Made by a program: the position numbers and the translations under genes
Shown here: positions 33,154 through 42,429 of the stretch, in pieces
Position numbering within the stretch: the first letter of the stretch is position 1
Layout: every line of letters begins with the position of its first letter
Source: Nemertoderma westbladi
Taxonomy: Eukaryota; Xenacoelomorpha; Nemertodermatida; Nemertodermatidae
Direction of reading: 5' to 3'
Length of the DNA stretch: 44,915 nucleotides
Assembly: GCA_032718475.1 (NCBI GenBank)
Contig: JAUCBJ010001964.1
Span: 1 to 44,915 of the forward strand
Notes under the pieces: generated by a model
The model's database searches: none
What the model was told of the DNA's origin: nothing
What the model saw: only the letters and a program-made list of their open reading frames with translations

Positions 33154-34190
33154 TAACATATGGAGTGGGCGTGTGACTATATCATTTTATATTTGTTTTT
33201 ATTTTATATTTATGTATGTATTATTATGTAATTTTATTATAATCGTTTTCTTTAATTTTATTTAGTAGAATGTTATTTTAGTGATTATTTAGTAGATTAG
33301 TGCAATATATTAGTGTTTATTACGTACGTAATTACTTATAATATATATTTAGTGCGACGGCGAGAAATAATTATTTTTTCTCTTTCCTTACTGTCCGTAT
33401 CATATTATAAATACGTGACTACAGTAAGATGAAATGTCCGTACTTATTAAAGTACAATAAAGCTCCTACTATACTTAAGTATTATTGGTAGGCAGAGTAT
33501 TAGGAATGCAAAGTTCAGATCCTCGTGTCTCGGCTAAACCAAGCTCTGGGTAGACCTTGGAAACGACTTGCCTCTTCACACTGACATTGCTTCGTGCGAT
33601 ATTGCTCTTCATACCGTATATTAAATAATACATATAGTAGCGTGATGTCCCTATAACAGTAGCGTAAAACGCAAATAAATCTGTTAAACCTTTTGACCAT
33701 CTACAATTCTAGTCGATTAAGATATCGCGGCACCCACCGATATACTTGAAAGACAAATTCTAGAATCAGTGGTTAACGTCCCCAGACGGGTTCTGGAATA
33801 AATCGGTGCCCATCTTAAATATTAATTTAATATTTATTAAAATCTGTAAAATTCAGATCCTTTAAAATTTCTAGTCAATTAAGATATCGCAGCACTTACC
33901 GATACTCTTAAAAGACAATTTTATAGAATTAAGGATCCTCAGTCCCCAGACATGCTCTGGAATAAAAATTGTGTCAATTTTAACATCAAATAATAAAATT
34001 CACGGGAATAAATTTAAATTCATATCTTTAAATGAATTTCATAAATTGTCATTTTGTGCAATTTATAACATTCCCAAAATTCCATTAATTAATAGATCAT
34101 GGGAGCGGAGATTCATCCTATTGAGTGTATTAGAGTGCGAGAATCTCCAACATATAGTCAATAGCCGATAAAATTAATAAAATCATGCAT
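33154..34190 (+). other. BEL right copy, region after gag-PR ORF, no gene
   Basis: AT-rich; homologous to 8507-9371 of the left copy. Contains a 162-bp partial duplication at 33709-33970. No convincing coding. Confidence 0.7.
33709..33970 (+). repeat. 162-bp partial tandem duplication
   Basis: CTAGTCGATTAAGATATCGC at 33709 and CTAGTCAATTAAGATATCGC at 33871, each followed by a CCCCAGAC...CTCTGGAATAA segment. The left copy shows a single unit, so this arose in the right-copy lineage or was lost on the left. Confidence 0.85.
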
Positions 34191-34786
34191 AAAGAGGATA
34201 TTGACAATTAAAGAATTACTATTAAATAGCATTCCAGATCTGTATGCATGAGAATTACCCTAATTCTACCGCTAGCTTTCCATAATGTCACCATAGCAAC
34301 ACCCACGCTAGAATTAGAAGCAAGTTAAAAGAACAATAGAAAGCTTGTCCCATTGCATAGCATAGAGAATACATAGCACACTGTTAGTATCCAAGGATAC
34401 ACAGTAATAACGTGACATTCTGGAAGGCACTGACTAACGGACAAATGGCCTGTATGTGTACAATTGGTGACAGTTGTGTGGAATTTGTGCGTTTGTAGGT
34501 GAATGTTACTGCTAAGGTGTGTTTACAGTAGCTAGTCGCAATTGTGAAAGTAGCCCAACTCTCCTATAGAAAGAACCTAAAGTGGATCCAAGACTTTGGG
34601 ACGGACAGTGGAGTGACTTGTGCCGGTTATCGTCGTCGTGCTGTTGCTACATGTTGGCGTAAACACCGCGACGACGGTACGTCGGCGCTGAGAATCCCAC
34701 TGTCCGGGGGCAAAGAAAGGTAGGCAGCGACGCCCGCTCGCCTAAACATAAACTCATTATAATCTTAATAAACTCAGATAGCAGAT
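34191..34786 (+). other. Region upstream of ORF-X, right copy only
   Basis: No homology to the left copy, which is truncated before this point. Less AT-rich near 34600-34740. CAG trinucleotides close to the ORF-X start (AAACTCAG at about 34773, ATAGCAG at about 34783) could be splice acceptors for a spliced mRNA, but this is inference. Confidence 0.45.
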
Positions 34787-36237
34787 ATGACGGAGTTGAT
34801 AGAAGATGATCTTGGTATCAGGGAGCGATATACTCTACCTTTACAAGCATTTGTGGATAGCTTGATACGCGGTGAAGCCGATCCAACCATTACGGAGGAC
34901 GATGGTCGTTATATCGAACCGCCGATGTCCCAAGAGCAACTTACGCGTGAATTGGACTATCGAAAATTCACCGCTCGCTATACGAATCGTAACAGTACGT
35001 ATATGGACTTCCTAACTACCGGCCATCCTATCGATTTACATGATACGGACGATGTATACACCGAAAGGGAAATGGTTCTATTTAAATATCATACCCAGCG
35101 GAGTCGTAACGATAAACCGAGAATAGATCACGAAAATTATATTCGTAACAGACTGGGAAGACGAACCAATATGCCTAGAATCTGAGGAGATTCAGCCTAT
35201 CGCGCCCGGAACAGCGACAACGATTACATCCTAGAATGGTATCAAGGTCCACAGTGTCTCACTGCGTACAATTATCGCCATGCCAACTATGTTTCTCGGC
35301 AACGTTGTCGGTTATGCGCATCGAAAGACCATGTTACGCCCATGGACACAAACATCCGCTGTTCCTATTTCCACGAACAACCAGCGATGGAAATTTATTG
35401 CGCATATTGCAGACTCAATAACTTGCATATTTTTGCGGTTTGCCCTCAATTTATGACTCAATGTCACCATTGTCAACTAAAGGGATACGCCAGTTTCGAT
35501 TGCCCTTTTAATCACGATTTGGAAAGCGTAGATGAAATGATCACACTACGTTACATCAGAGCTTGGGAAGCGAACACTGATTTACATTGTGATTCGCGCC
35601 ATCGCTATTATCCTGGACGCGCTTACGAAGGAGTTTATGCATTCCATCCTTATCTATTCGCTTCTGTCGAACAGAAATCACGCATATCGAGTTACGAACT
35701 ACTGAAGCGCGTCGGAGAATGTATTTCAACCAAATTCGTACGCAAATTTCTCAGGAGTGTTAATCCTAGCGACATTCATTCCTATAACTTAATCAATTTT
35801 ATCCGTCAAGATCCGGGCTATGGAGACTTATTTGTTAACTCACACCCGAGTTACAGGAAGTATATCGACGGCCTTACGAATACCGAGCCCGCGAACGCGA
35901 GTTGGAAAGAACCATTAAACCCAGGAAGTTTCTAACTGCCTATGGTCCACCTACGGCTCTCGTTCAGACCACTCGTAAAGGACCCGTAAGAGCGGCTATC
36001 CTAAAACGCGCTCTAAAGGCCGTTAGACCCCTCTTCCCCGACGTTGATGTCAACCAACCCGGCACTTCGACCGGCGGATACACCGACCATAATCCTATAC
36101 CCTCTGATGCAATCATATTGCACCCTTCACCCAGGAGTTATAGCCCTCCTTGTAAAGTGGCTCGCCCCAAGAGAGAGGAAAAGACTCTGGCTAGCTTTAA
36201 AAAACTGCGTAAACGCCGTCCGCGTAAGAAAGATTAA
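34787..36237 (+). pseudogene. ORF-X: unrecognised zinc-finger protein in the env position of a BEL element
   Basis: A coding region of about 480 codons between the pol remnant and the 3' LTR. It starts at the ATG at 34787 (in-frame stops lie just upstream). The first 132 codons run to a TGA at 35183-35185. The same frame then stays open to 35935. Coding continues one frame over (to 36237) after a switch near 35870-35900. Visible features: an acidic N-terminus; a Cys/His array at 35306-35503 with CRLC-x4-H, CAYC-x5-H-x4-C, and CHHC-x3-GY-x4-C, which has CCHC-knuckle spacing with Tyr for His; a Pro/Thr-rich part; a strongly basic tail (KKLRKRRPRKKD). No signal peptide, furin-like site or membrane segment is seen, so it does not look like an envelope protein. 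A nucleic-acid-binding role is inference from the knuckles and basic tail. I do not recognise the family. It may be a decaying captured gene, a second Gag-like gene, or a gene needing readthrough and frameshifting. Confidence 0.7.
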
Positions 36238-36315
36238 CTGTTTAGAGTATTTACGTATATTAGAAACTGTGATTTTGTATATTTTATAGACTTAAATCCC
36301 ATTTTCTGGGAGCGG
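36238..36315 (+). other. End of internal region with possible polypurine tract
   Basis: The last bases before the 3' LTR read TTTTCTGGGAGCGG. GGGAGCGG is a short, imperfect purine run in the polypurine-tract position. Confidence 0.4.
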
Positions 36316-37566
36316 TGTAAAAGCTTCTGTGGGATATAACTGGCCCTTTTGCTTTGCAATCCAGTTTCCCCCCAGGCGCTGGAATACTCTAAAAGGCTCA
36401 CTAACTCGAATGGTACAAGCGACCGGCTGATTGGCTGATTTGCTGTACGAGGGGTTCTTTGCTATGTTCTATCGGCCAACCAGAGCTATAGCAGCAGAGT
36501 ATGCAACCAGGACAACCGAGCGGAGTGACTCATTTTGTGTGCTGGCCAAGGGATGCAAAAATCCTGATAGTTCGGCATTTAGATATTCGTGGAACCTGTG
36601 GAATCTGGTGTTCTGCCAATGAGAGCTATTCCTCTCTGTGTAAAAGATACCTGCAACAGGGACAGAGGACAGTGTTGTTATTCCTCCTACGCCAGAACAT
36701 CGGCTTTTGGAATGACTCGTTTCAGACTTTTAGTAAAACATTAGTAGGCTTAAATTATAGAACGTATAACTGTTATCGGCCCAACTGCCCAACGGCATAT
36801 AACCCACAACTCGGCCCGATCTGCCCGATCGGTTGTGTTTGCTGCATTGTCAGCGTGTTACATTATCTTAACCTACCGTCTTAATGTTATTTACTGTTGT
36901 GTTTATCAGTTGGTTGAATATTATTATTTGGAGAACATCTATAAAGAACCCAAATTTCCCAATTTTCTTGATACACTACAGGTTAGAGAGACAGGCTATA
37001 TATAACAATTGCGACTTATGTTATCGTGGTTTGTAGTGAACCTAATGCTATTTGATAGACACTACATAGGTCAATTGCTGTTCTCTTTATGTGTGATCAA
37101 ATTCATTGACGGTCGGCAGATTAGTGTGCAGTATTGTGCGGTACCGGTAGTGTGCATGATTGTGACCGATAACAAAGCATTTCCTAAAGAATGCGCCTTA
37201 TACGTGAATTATAAGCCTTACCGTTGCGTGTAGTATAAGTCATAACTCTGTTTACTTAGGTAGAGCGCCACGTCCTAAAGGAACTGTTAATATTTCCCGA
37301 AAGTGAATAATATTTGTCAGAAATTACTTATTAACGATCAATCGAATAATACAGTAGGCTTCACTGCAATAATAAAATTTAAGCCACATCCGAACCCAGT
37401 CTCCCGGGAATATCCAGCGGGTGAATGGACGCGCACTAGGCTGGCTTCGGCTAATGTTGTGTTTATTGGTATTAAATATTTGTCATCTTCTAAAGTCTGA
37501 ACATAAACCAAAAGACATATAAATTTTGGCAGGTTAAACTGCTAAAGGTCTTCAAAAGCGCGTACA
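36316..37566 (+). repeat. BEL 3' LTR, right copy (1251 bp)
   Basis: Same length as the 5' LTR and, by eye, two transitions different (37088, 37272). TATA at 36997-37005 and AATAAA at 37371-37376. Confidence 0.96.
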
Positions 37567-37571
37567 AGCAC
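37567..37571. repeat. 5-bp TSD (AGCAC) of BEL right copy, 3' side
   Basis: Matches 25564-25568. Beyond it the ~162-bp array unit resumes with CAAATTTTG. Confidence 0.95.
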
Positions 37572-38265
37572 CAAATTTTGGAAAATAAGCAAATTGATCA
37601 GTAGATAGTATCATCTTGTTTATTGCGTTATACGGGATTATGAGGGTCCTGAATCCGATGGAATCAATAAAAACAGCACTGGACATCGCAAACTTGTACT
37701 TTTTGGTGATGGGTACGAAATTTGGTCCTAGCACCAAAATTTGCCAAATTACGCCGAAAAATACAAGTAGCAATGATGGGGCATTTTAGAAATGTATTCC
37801 ATTAGAATCAGCGCCCTAGAAAACCTGAAAATGTGAATTTATAGCATCGTATAAGTTAATTAAAAATTTTGTGTTCAAACTGAAAAGTGCTGGTTACTTG
37901 TTTTTTTCATTTTTTTCCTACGCAGAGAGGACTAAACAGCCATTTATAGTAATCATATCATTTTTAAATATTTTCCAATGAATTTTGCACCCCAGAAAAC
38001 CAGTATTGAAAAACAATTAGACGAAAAATGTAACTTTCAAATTTTCTGAAAATTGTGCACTACTTGTAATTTTGGTGCTGCAATATAACCACCCCAGTAC
38101 ATTTTTTTCGAAATTTTTTTTTTCGGTCGGATCCTGACTAGTGATACCTACGTACAAACAAAAAATCAGACGTTTTCGTAAAAATTTGTAGATTTTAGAG
38201 GGAGGGGTCAATATGACCCCCCCCCCGGTATTTGTACAACATTTTATAGCCCGGTACTAATAGGG
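37572..38265. other. Right part of the piggyBac-like element, non-coding
   Basis: Continues the array unit (to about 37740), then unique AT-rich non-coding sequence, the second G-rich palindrome (38205-38219) and the right terminal repeat ending CTAATAGGG. Confidence 0.75.
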
Positions 38266-38269
38266 TTAA
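38266..38269. repeat. TTAA target-site duplication, right copy
   Basis: Pairs with 24702-24705. Confidence 0.85.
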
Positions 38270-38309
38270 GTAATTATTTAGAATACTGTAGACTATTCAC
38301 GCTAGGCGG

Positions 38310-38653
38310 TTATTTGAAAATAGTGGGCAACAAGCTGATAGCAGTATCCAGTATACTCTAACCGACACCCTAACCGATGTGGCCCACAATGTAGGGGTGG
38401 AACCGCAACTCCAGCCATTATCGGATGAGACTTTCAGTCATCGGTCGACTTCGACAGAGCAGCAGGCGAGGCTAGACGTTTCGGTGAGCGGATTCTGGGG
38501 CAACAGCTTCCAGAAGACGTACATCGACGTCTCAGTCTTTAACCCGCTGGCAGACACCAATGCGGCGATGTCCCTTCCGGCAGCCCACCTACACCACGAG
38601 TCTCGCAAGAGACTCAAGTACGAGGACCGGTTGAGGGAGGTCGAGCACGCCAG
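38310..38653 (+). pseudogene. Retroelement-linked C-terminal domain, first part
   Basis: Open reading through NVGVEPQLQPLSDETF, then ARLDVSVSGFWGNSFQKTY, IDVSVFNP and YEDRLREVEHA. I recognise this from the C-terminal end of many reverse-transcriptase-bearing proteins in invertebrate genomes (pattern ARLDIxxxGFW...FDVRVFNP...REVEHxSFTPL). The conserved acidic residues (RLD..., YIDV) could fit a nuclease-like fold, but that is speculation. The 5' part is missing: the TTAA element lies about 45 bases upstream. The frame breaks at 38653, where a TIR element is inserted, and resumes at 40214. Confidence 0.7.
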
Positions 38654-40211
38654 CCCAGGTAGCACAAATACGTAAATTACGGTAAATTTACGTTCATTAT
38701 TCGTCCAGACGTTCTGGATTTATGTTCATATGACGTTGTATTTCTCCCATAAGATGCTATTTATGCTAAACGTTCAATAGTTCAAAGTTGGCCGTCAGAA
38801 GTACCGTAATATGAACGGGCAATTGAACGTAAAAGAGACCACAGGCAATCTATGTTCAAATGACGTGTGTTCACTAGACATTCATTTCTGGTGTGTTATA
38901 GGTCCATATTAGGTTGAATAAACGTACAAATTTAACGTGCGACCAACCAATTACTGTTTGTTGGTGCATGTTCTGTGTAGAGAGGGGAGGGGGGGGGGGG
39001 GGGGGGGGGGGTTAGCCTAACTTATCCAATCCCTACAACCTATCCTACGGCCCTACACCTACAATACCCTATACATTTAGAGAAGGAAGCATCAGAGTAT
39101 ATATGAAATTATTTAATCGATAGTGATATAAGAGTATCCATGATATATTATGGTGATAATCCACAAATTCACATTGGATTAGTTAGATTTCTGTATTTTA
39201 TCTTATTTCCAGCCAAAATAGATTATTCATATTGATGAATCTTAAAAAAATTAATTAATTTTATGACCTTATAATTGATATTTGAAATTTTGTATCTATG
39301 CAATAAGGCAATATAATACATACAAAAAGCGATTGAAACGTAAGAAAGGTTTATATAATATGATAAATTTGTAAAATAAAAAATAATGTTTTGCGATTAA
39401 AAAAATTACCCTACGCATGATAGAAGTTTGAACATTCCAACGCCCATATATCCGATTTATCTCAACAAAATGTAATGGTATTTGGTCAGTTGGTATCAAA
39501 ATAGACAAACTTTTGCGGTTTTCTTTGTTTGATATTTTCTTGGTTCAAAAGGCCTAATATATTCTAATAATTTTATTACAATTTTTCGTGACATAGTACT
39601 AGTGTATTAGCTTTAGTAATCAGTAGAATCACCTTTGTCTAATTTTGATGTTATTTGTTGTTTAAAATGTTTAAAAATGCGACAGCATTGTATTGGTTAT
39701 CAATGTTTTGTTGTGTGAATAATTTTTCGATTACTTAAAGTAATTGTTTTGTATTGAGAATGAACCATTAGTCCAGATATAACTAAGCGGAACCACACCA
39801 ACCGTACAAGGAGTAGGCTAACCAACATAAAAAATAATTGCACAATAATAAATAGTCAGATAATTGTATCACGAACAAGTTTGAACATGCCATTGACATA
39901 ACAAGTTAAAGAAAATTATGTTTGAACGTTCATAAATGTTCAAACAACGTACATATTTAGGTACAAAGAAATGAACGCATAACTGGACGCAATTTGAACG
40001 TTCAATATTCGTTTGTTTTGGTACATATTCAATTTCTTTAAAGTTAGGACGTTAAATTACCTAATGTGAACTTCACAATTTGGTAAATTACTCACAACGT
40101 CAGCAATTTTTACCTATTTTGAACAATATTTCATTGATGTTCAGATTCGCATAAAAAAAGTACCAAATATGAACGTTCAATTTCTTTCGTGGACGTCCTG
40201 TGCTACCTGGG
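38654..40211. mobile_element. Non-autonomous TIR element, 1558 bp (CCCAGGTAGCACA ends)
   Basis: Perfect 13-bp terminal inverted repeats, CCCAGGTAGCACA at 38654 and TGTGCTACCTGGG ending at 40211, flanked by AG on both sides (38652-38653, 40212-40213). The duplication could be read as 2 bp (AG), or as 3 bp (AGC) if the ends are shifted by one base. It interrupts the retroelement domain exactly, with the frame resuming after it. No transposase is present. Both subterminal regions are rich in GAACGTT/ACGTTCA motifs (for example about 38684, 38769, 38826, 39921, 39988, 40170). Superfamily not determined. Confidence 0.82.
38989..39011 (+). repeat. Poly-G run, 23 bases
   Basis: Uninterrupted G run inside the TIR element, preceded by GAGGGGA. 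Length in an assembly is unreliable. Confidence 0.9.
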
Positions 40212-40481
40212 AGCTTCACTCCGCTTATCTTCTCGACGTTCGGTGGAACTTCGCCGGCAGCGTCGCAGTTCCTCAAGCGCTTGTCACTGAAGCTGTCCGA
40301 CAAACGTGACTACCCGTACTCCGAGTGCGTGGTGTGGGTGCGCAGGCGGCTGAGCTTCGCGCTATTGCGATCAGCCCTCCTCTGTCTGCGTGGCAATCGG
40401 TCCACCAGGAAGCGTCCGGTGAGGTGCGATGTTGGGGAAACGTCCATCGTCCTCAGTAACGCCGACAGCAATCCGGTGTGA
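40212..40481 (+). pseudogene. Retroelement-linked C-terminal domain, second part
   Basis: Continuation of 38310-38653: GSFTPLIFSTFGGTSPAASQ, LKLSDKRDYPYSECVVWVRR, LSFALLRSALLCLRGNRS, then a stop at 40479-40481. The order SFTPL, FGG, RLALKLxxKR, YS, RxxLSFxLLRSxxxCxRGxRS matches the known domain pattern. Its frame joins the first part once the TIR element and one AG are removed. Confidence 0.75.
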
Positions 40482-41281
40482 TGGGCAGTTCATTACAGTA
40501 TTCAGGTATTAGCTGCAGACAGTACTGGTATTGCAGTCCTGCAGGCAATATTCTACCGTTGTGTTTATACGGTTGCTAGGTGATGGATAATGACAGCTGG
40601 TGGTGGTTGAATTATGTTTGTCCAGTAATTTTTGTGCTTTGTGTGTTATTTTTAAAGATGAATATAATATAATATACTGTCAATGTCCTGAGGAAGCTGA
40701 AAAAAAAGTATCCAGTATACAGTAAGTTGCTGGCCTAAGGCCAGCCGGAGGCAAATTTAGACCCAAATACAGTACCGCGATTGGTCACAAATAGGTAATT
40801 TCGTCATTTTAAGTTATTTTAAACAATATGCATTCATACATTCTGTTAGTGAACCCCAGTATTTGCAATTAGGCGATACGTGAACACGCTGAGTGTAACC
40901 TCTCCCACACTCGTTTCAAGTAGCTTAGGGAGCTGATTCGGGTTTATTGTTTTGGTTATTCCCGCGCGGCTCATAGATTCGAACAGTTAGCTCTCTGTCG
41001 AGCGATCGGCAGAGAAAGGAACAAGCGATTTGCTGGAGCGGTATAAAATTAGTAAAATATATTAGCGGACGGCCAGGTTAGCGCCATCCAGCGGTGAGAA
41101 GCAGTTTTGTGTTTAGTAGCAGTGCGGCAGTAATAACGCGCTCCTGATCGCCCCTGTTTAACACTGTATATCAGTTTCATAGTTATCATCTGTTATCATA
41201 GTTTACGCATACTGTATTGCCGAATCAGCACTCACACTGGCTACAATTAGGTGTACAGTACTAATACATTCCGTTTTCTAA
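40482..41281. other. No gene seen
   Basis: No ORF or motif of note. GCGGTATAAAATTAG at about 41038 resembles a TATA element, with somewhat GC-richer sequence around it. Whether it drives anything is unknown. Confidence 0.4.
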
Positions 41282-41290
41282 GAATATGAC

Positions 41291-41545
41291 GTGACTGACT
41301 TTTCAAAATCTTTCCAACGTGTAAAACAGATTCATCGATATCAAACAAGAACCGCAGAAACAAACAAATTTTTTATACCTCGAAAAAAACTGACACTCTA
41401 CCAGGCTTCTCTTGCAAACCCTGGGGCGAAATTGTGGAATAATATTCTCGAATATAGGCCTACAGTATGTACCATTAATTCTAAAGGACTGTTTAAAAAC
41501 AATTTAACAAACGAATTATTCAAACATGAAAAACCGTTTATATAA
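41291..41545 (+). pseudogene. Reverse-transcriptase C-terminal tail (jockey/CR1-like)
   Basis: The 84-residue open frame reads IHRYQTRTA, FIPRKKLTLYQ, NPGAKLWNNI and GLFKNNLTNELF. This is the conserved tail after the reverse transcriptase in jockey/CR1-type LINEs (IHxYxTR ... GxxLWNxLP ... FKxxL). An in-frame TAA at 41279-41281 closes it upstream and no polymerase motifs are visible before it. It is therefore a 5'-truncated LINE fragment, the usual fate of such insertions. Confidence 0.8.
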
Positions 41546-41876
41546 TAAGTATTACTTTGCAAATAATACAGCATAACCAATATTAATATTGAGCTTTTAC
41601 CACAATGGGCTGGAGTATCTGGAATGAAAACCCGGGGGGGGGGGGGGTAGTTTGGGCTTATAAACAGATAGTGTTGCATAGATCTGATCATCTTCAAAAT
41701 CATATGATCCATCGGACTTCACACTTTAGGGCGACCGCTACTCAACTCGCATTGCGACAAAGTGGCGTCTTACTTCATCAACATTAATTTATCAGTTTTT
41801 AATTCACATTAAATATAATGTGCTATTATATGCGCGTATTATATGGAGGTATATTTAAAAAAAATTAATGTTTTAG
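41546..41876 (+). other. Probable intron of the protease gene, 3' part
   Basis: Non-coding, with a 14-base G run (41634-41647). Ends TTAATGTTTTAG just before the protease exon, an acceptable splice acceptor. Confidence 0.5.
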
Positions 41877-42038
41877 GGTGATTCTGGTGGGCCACTCATC
41901 TGCGACAATGGCGGGTCCTGGGAACTAGTGGGAGCAACCAGCTGGGGATACGGATGTGCTCGACAAAGGAAACCGGGAGTCTACAGCAGGGTTTCCGAAA
42001 ATCTATCCTTCATTAGATCTATAGTTCCTGATGTCTAG
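41877..42038 (+). CDS. Trypsin-like serine protease, last exon
   Basis: 53 codons then TAG (42036-42038). Starts [19 protein letters not shown], continues [20 protein letters not shown] and ends [16 protein letters not shown] holds the catalytic Ser of S1 proteases. SWGYGCA is the substrate-pocket strand: Gly follows SW, and the residue before the catalytic-Ser loop that sets P1 preference is in the missing upstream exon. [13 protein letters not shown] is the usual closing segment. The exon begins exactly after TTTTAG in phase 0; many S1 genes have their last intron just before GDSGGP. No upstream exon with the His (AAHC) or Asp (DIAL) motifs was found in this window. The rest of the gene is presumably upstream of or beyond the transposon cluster, or the exon is an orphan. 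The reading is intact with no stops. Confidence 0.88.
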   Translation, partial: GDSGGPLICDNGGSWELVGATSWGYGCARQRKPGVYSRVSENLSFIRSIVPDV

Positions 42039-42429
42039 AAAACGATGGTGCGGACTTCAAGACTTCTACATTTGTAGGTCTAGTCTTCTTATGAATTACT
42101 CTTTGATTGACTGCCCAATTGTAAATTTTACCTTTTCATTTTGTTGGTCTTGTCAGAAACTGACAGTGGTCTTTAAATCATTAATGCTGAATTGCTGAAA
42201 GTTACTTAAATATTATTTAAGTAATGTTCAGCAATAACGCAGGTGTAATTTATATGTATAGGGCAGTCATTTCTGATATGTCATGATTTATATGCTTATG
42301 CTGGTAATAAGGGTCTGTATGTTCGTGTTAGGCTATAGGCACATGCATTGAAATGTAGTAGGTTATTGGCGAGGTGATGGATGGTGATGAGTTAATGTTC
42401 TATACTTATCAAATATATCAGAATTTAAT
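42039..42429 (+). other. 3' UTR or intergenic, with a palindrome
   Basis: No coding. Contains a 45-bp near-perfect palindrome at 42191-42235. No clear AATAAA in the first kilobase after the stop. Confidence 0.45.
42191..42235. repeat. 45-bp palindrome
   Basis: Arms ATTGCTGAA/TTCAGCAAT and TTACTTAAATA/TATTTAAGTAA around a one-base centre, with one mismatched dinucleotide step. It shares the core TACTTAAATATTATTTA with the 56-bp insert at 42539-42594. Confidence 0.85.

Larger units (their letters stand above)
25569..37566 (+). mobile_element. BEL/Pao LTR retrotransposon, complete non-autonomous copy (right)
   Basis: An 11,998-bp element with two 1251-bp LTRs (25569-26819, 36316-37566) and perfect AGCAC duplications. 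By eye the LTRs differ at two positions (26341 C versus 37088 T; 26525 A versus 37272 G), so insertion was recent. Internal order: leader with repeats, gag-PR ORF (29050-33153), 3' non-coding, ORF-X (34787-36237), purine-rich GGGAGCGG next to the 3' LTR as a possible polypurine tract. Reverse transcriptase, RNase H core and integrase are all absent, so it must have been copied and integrated by enzymes from a related element. Confidence 0.95.
24706..38265. mobile_element. piggyBac-like non-autonomous DNA transposon hosting a BEL element
   Basis: Left end CCCTATTAAACCCGGG and right end (reverse complement) CCCTATTAGTACCGGG, each flanked by TTAA. The CCCT start with TTAA is the piggyBac signature. 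Near both ends lies a G-rich palindrome around GGGTCAATATGACCC (24728-24742 and 38205-38219). No transposase ORF is present. With the BEL element removed it would be about 1.56 kb, of which the inner part is a ~162-bp tandem array. The TIR is short and imperfect (13 of 16), so family assignment is by end sequence and TSD only. Confidence 0.82.

Noticed and set aside
38571-38600. PAAHLHH, resembling the AAHC His motif of serine proteases
   Set aside because: It belongs to the retroelement C-terminal domain, lacks the Cys and the surrounding WVLTAAHC context, and is not linked to the protease exon.
41634-41647. Poly-G runs here and at 38989-39011 as regulatory G-quadruplexes
   Set aside because: Homopolymer runs are common and their length in an assembly is unreliable. 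Nothing else supports a function.
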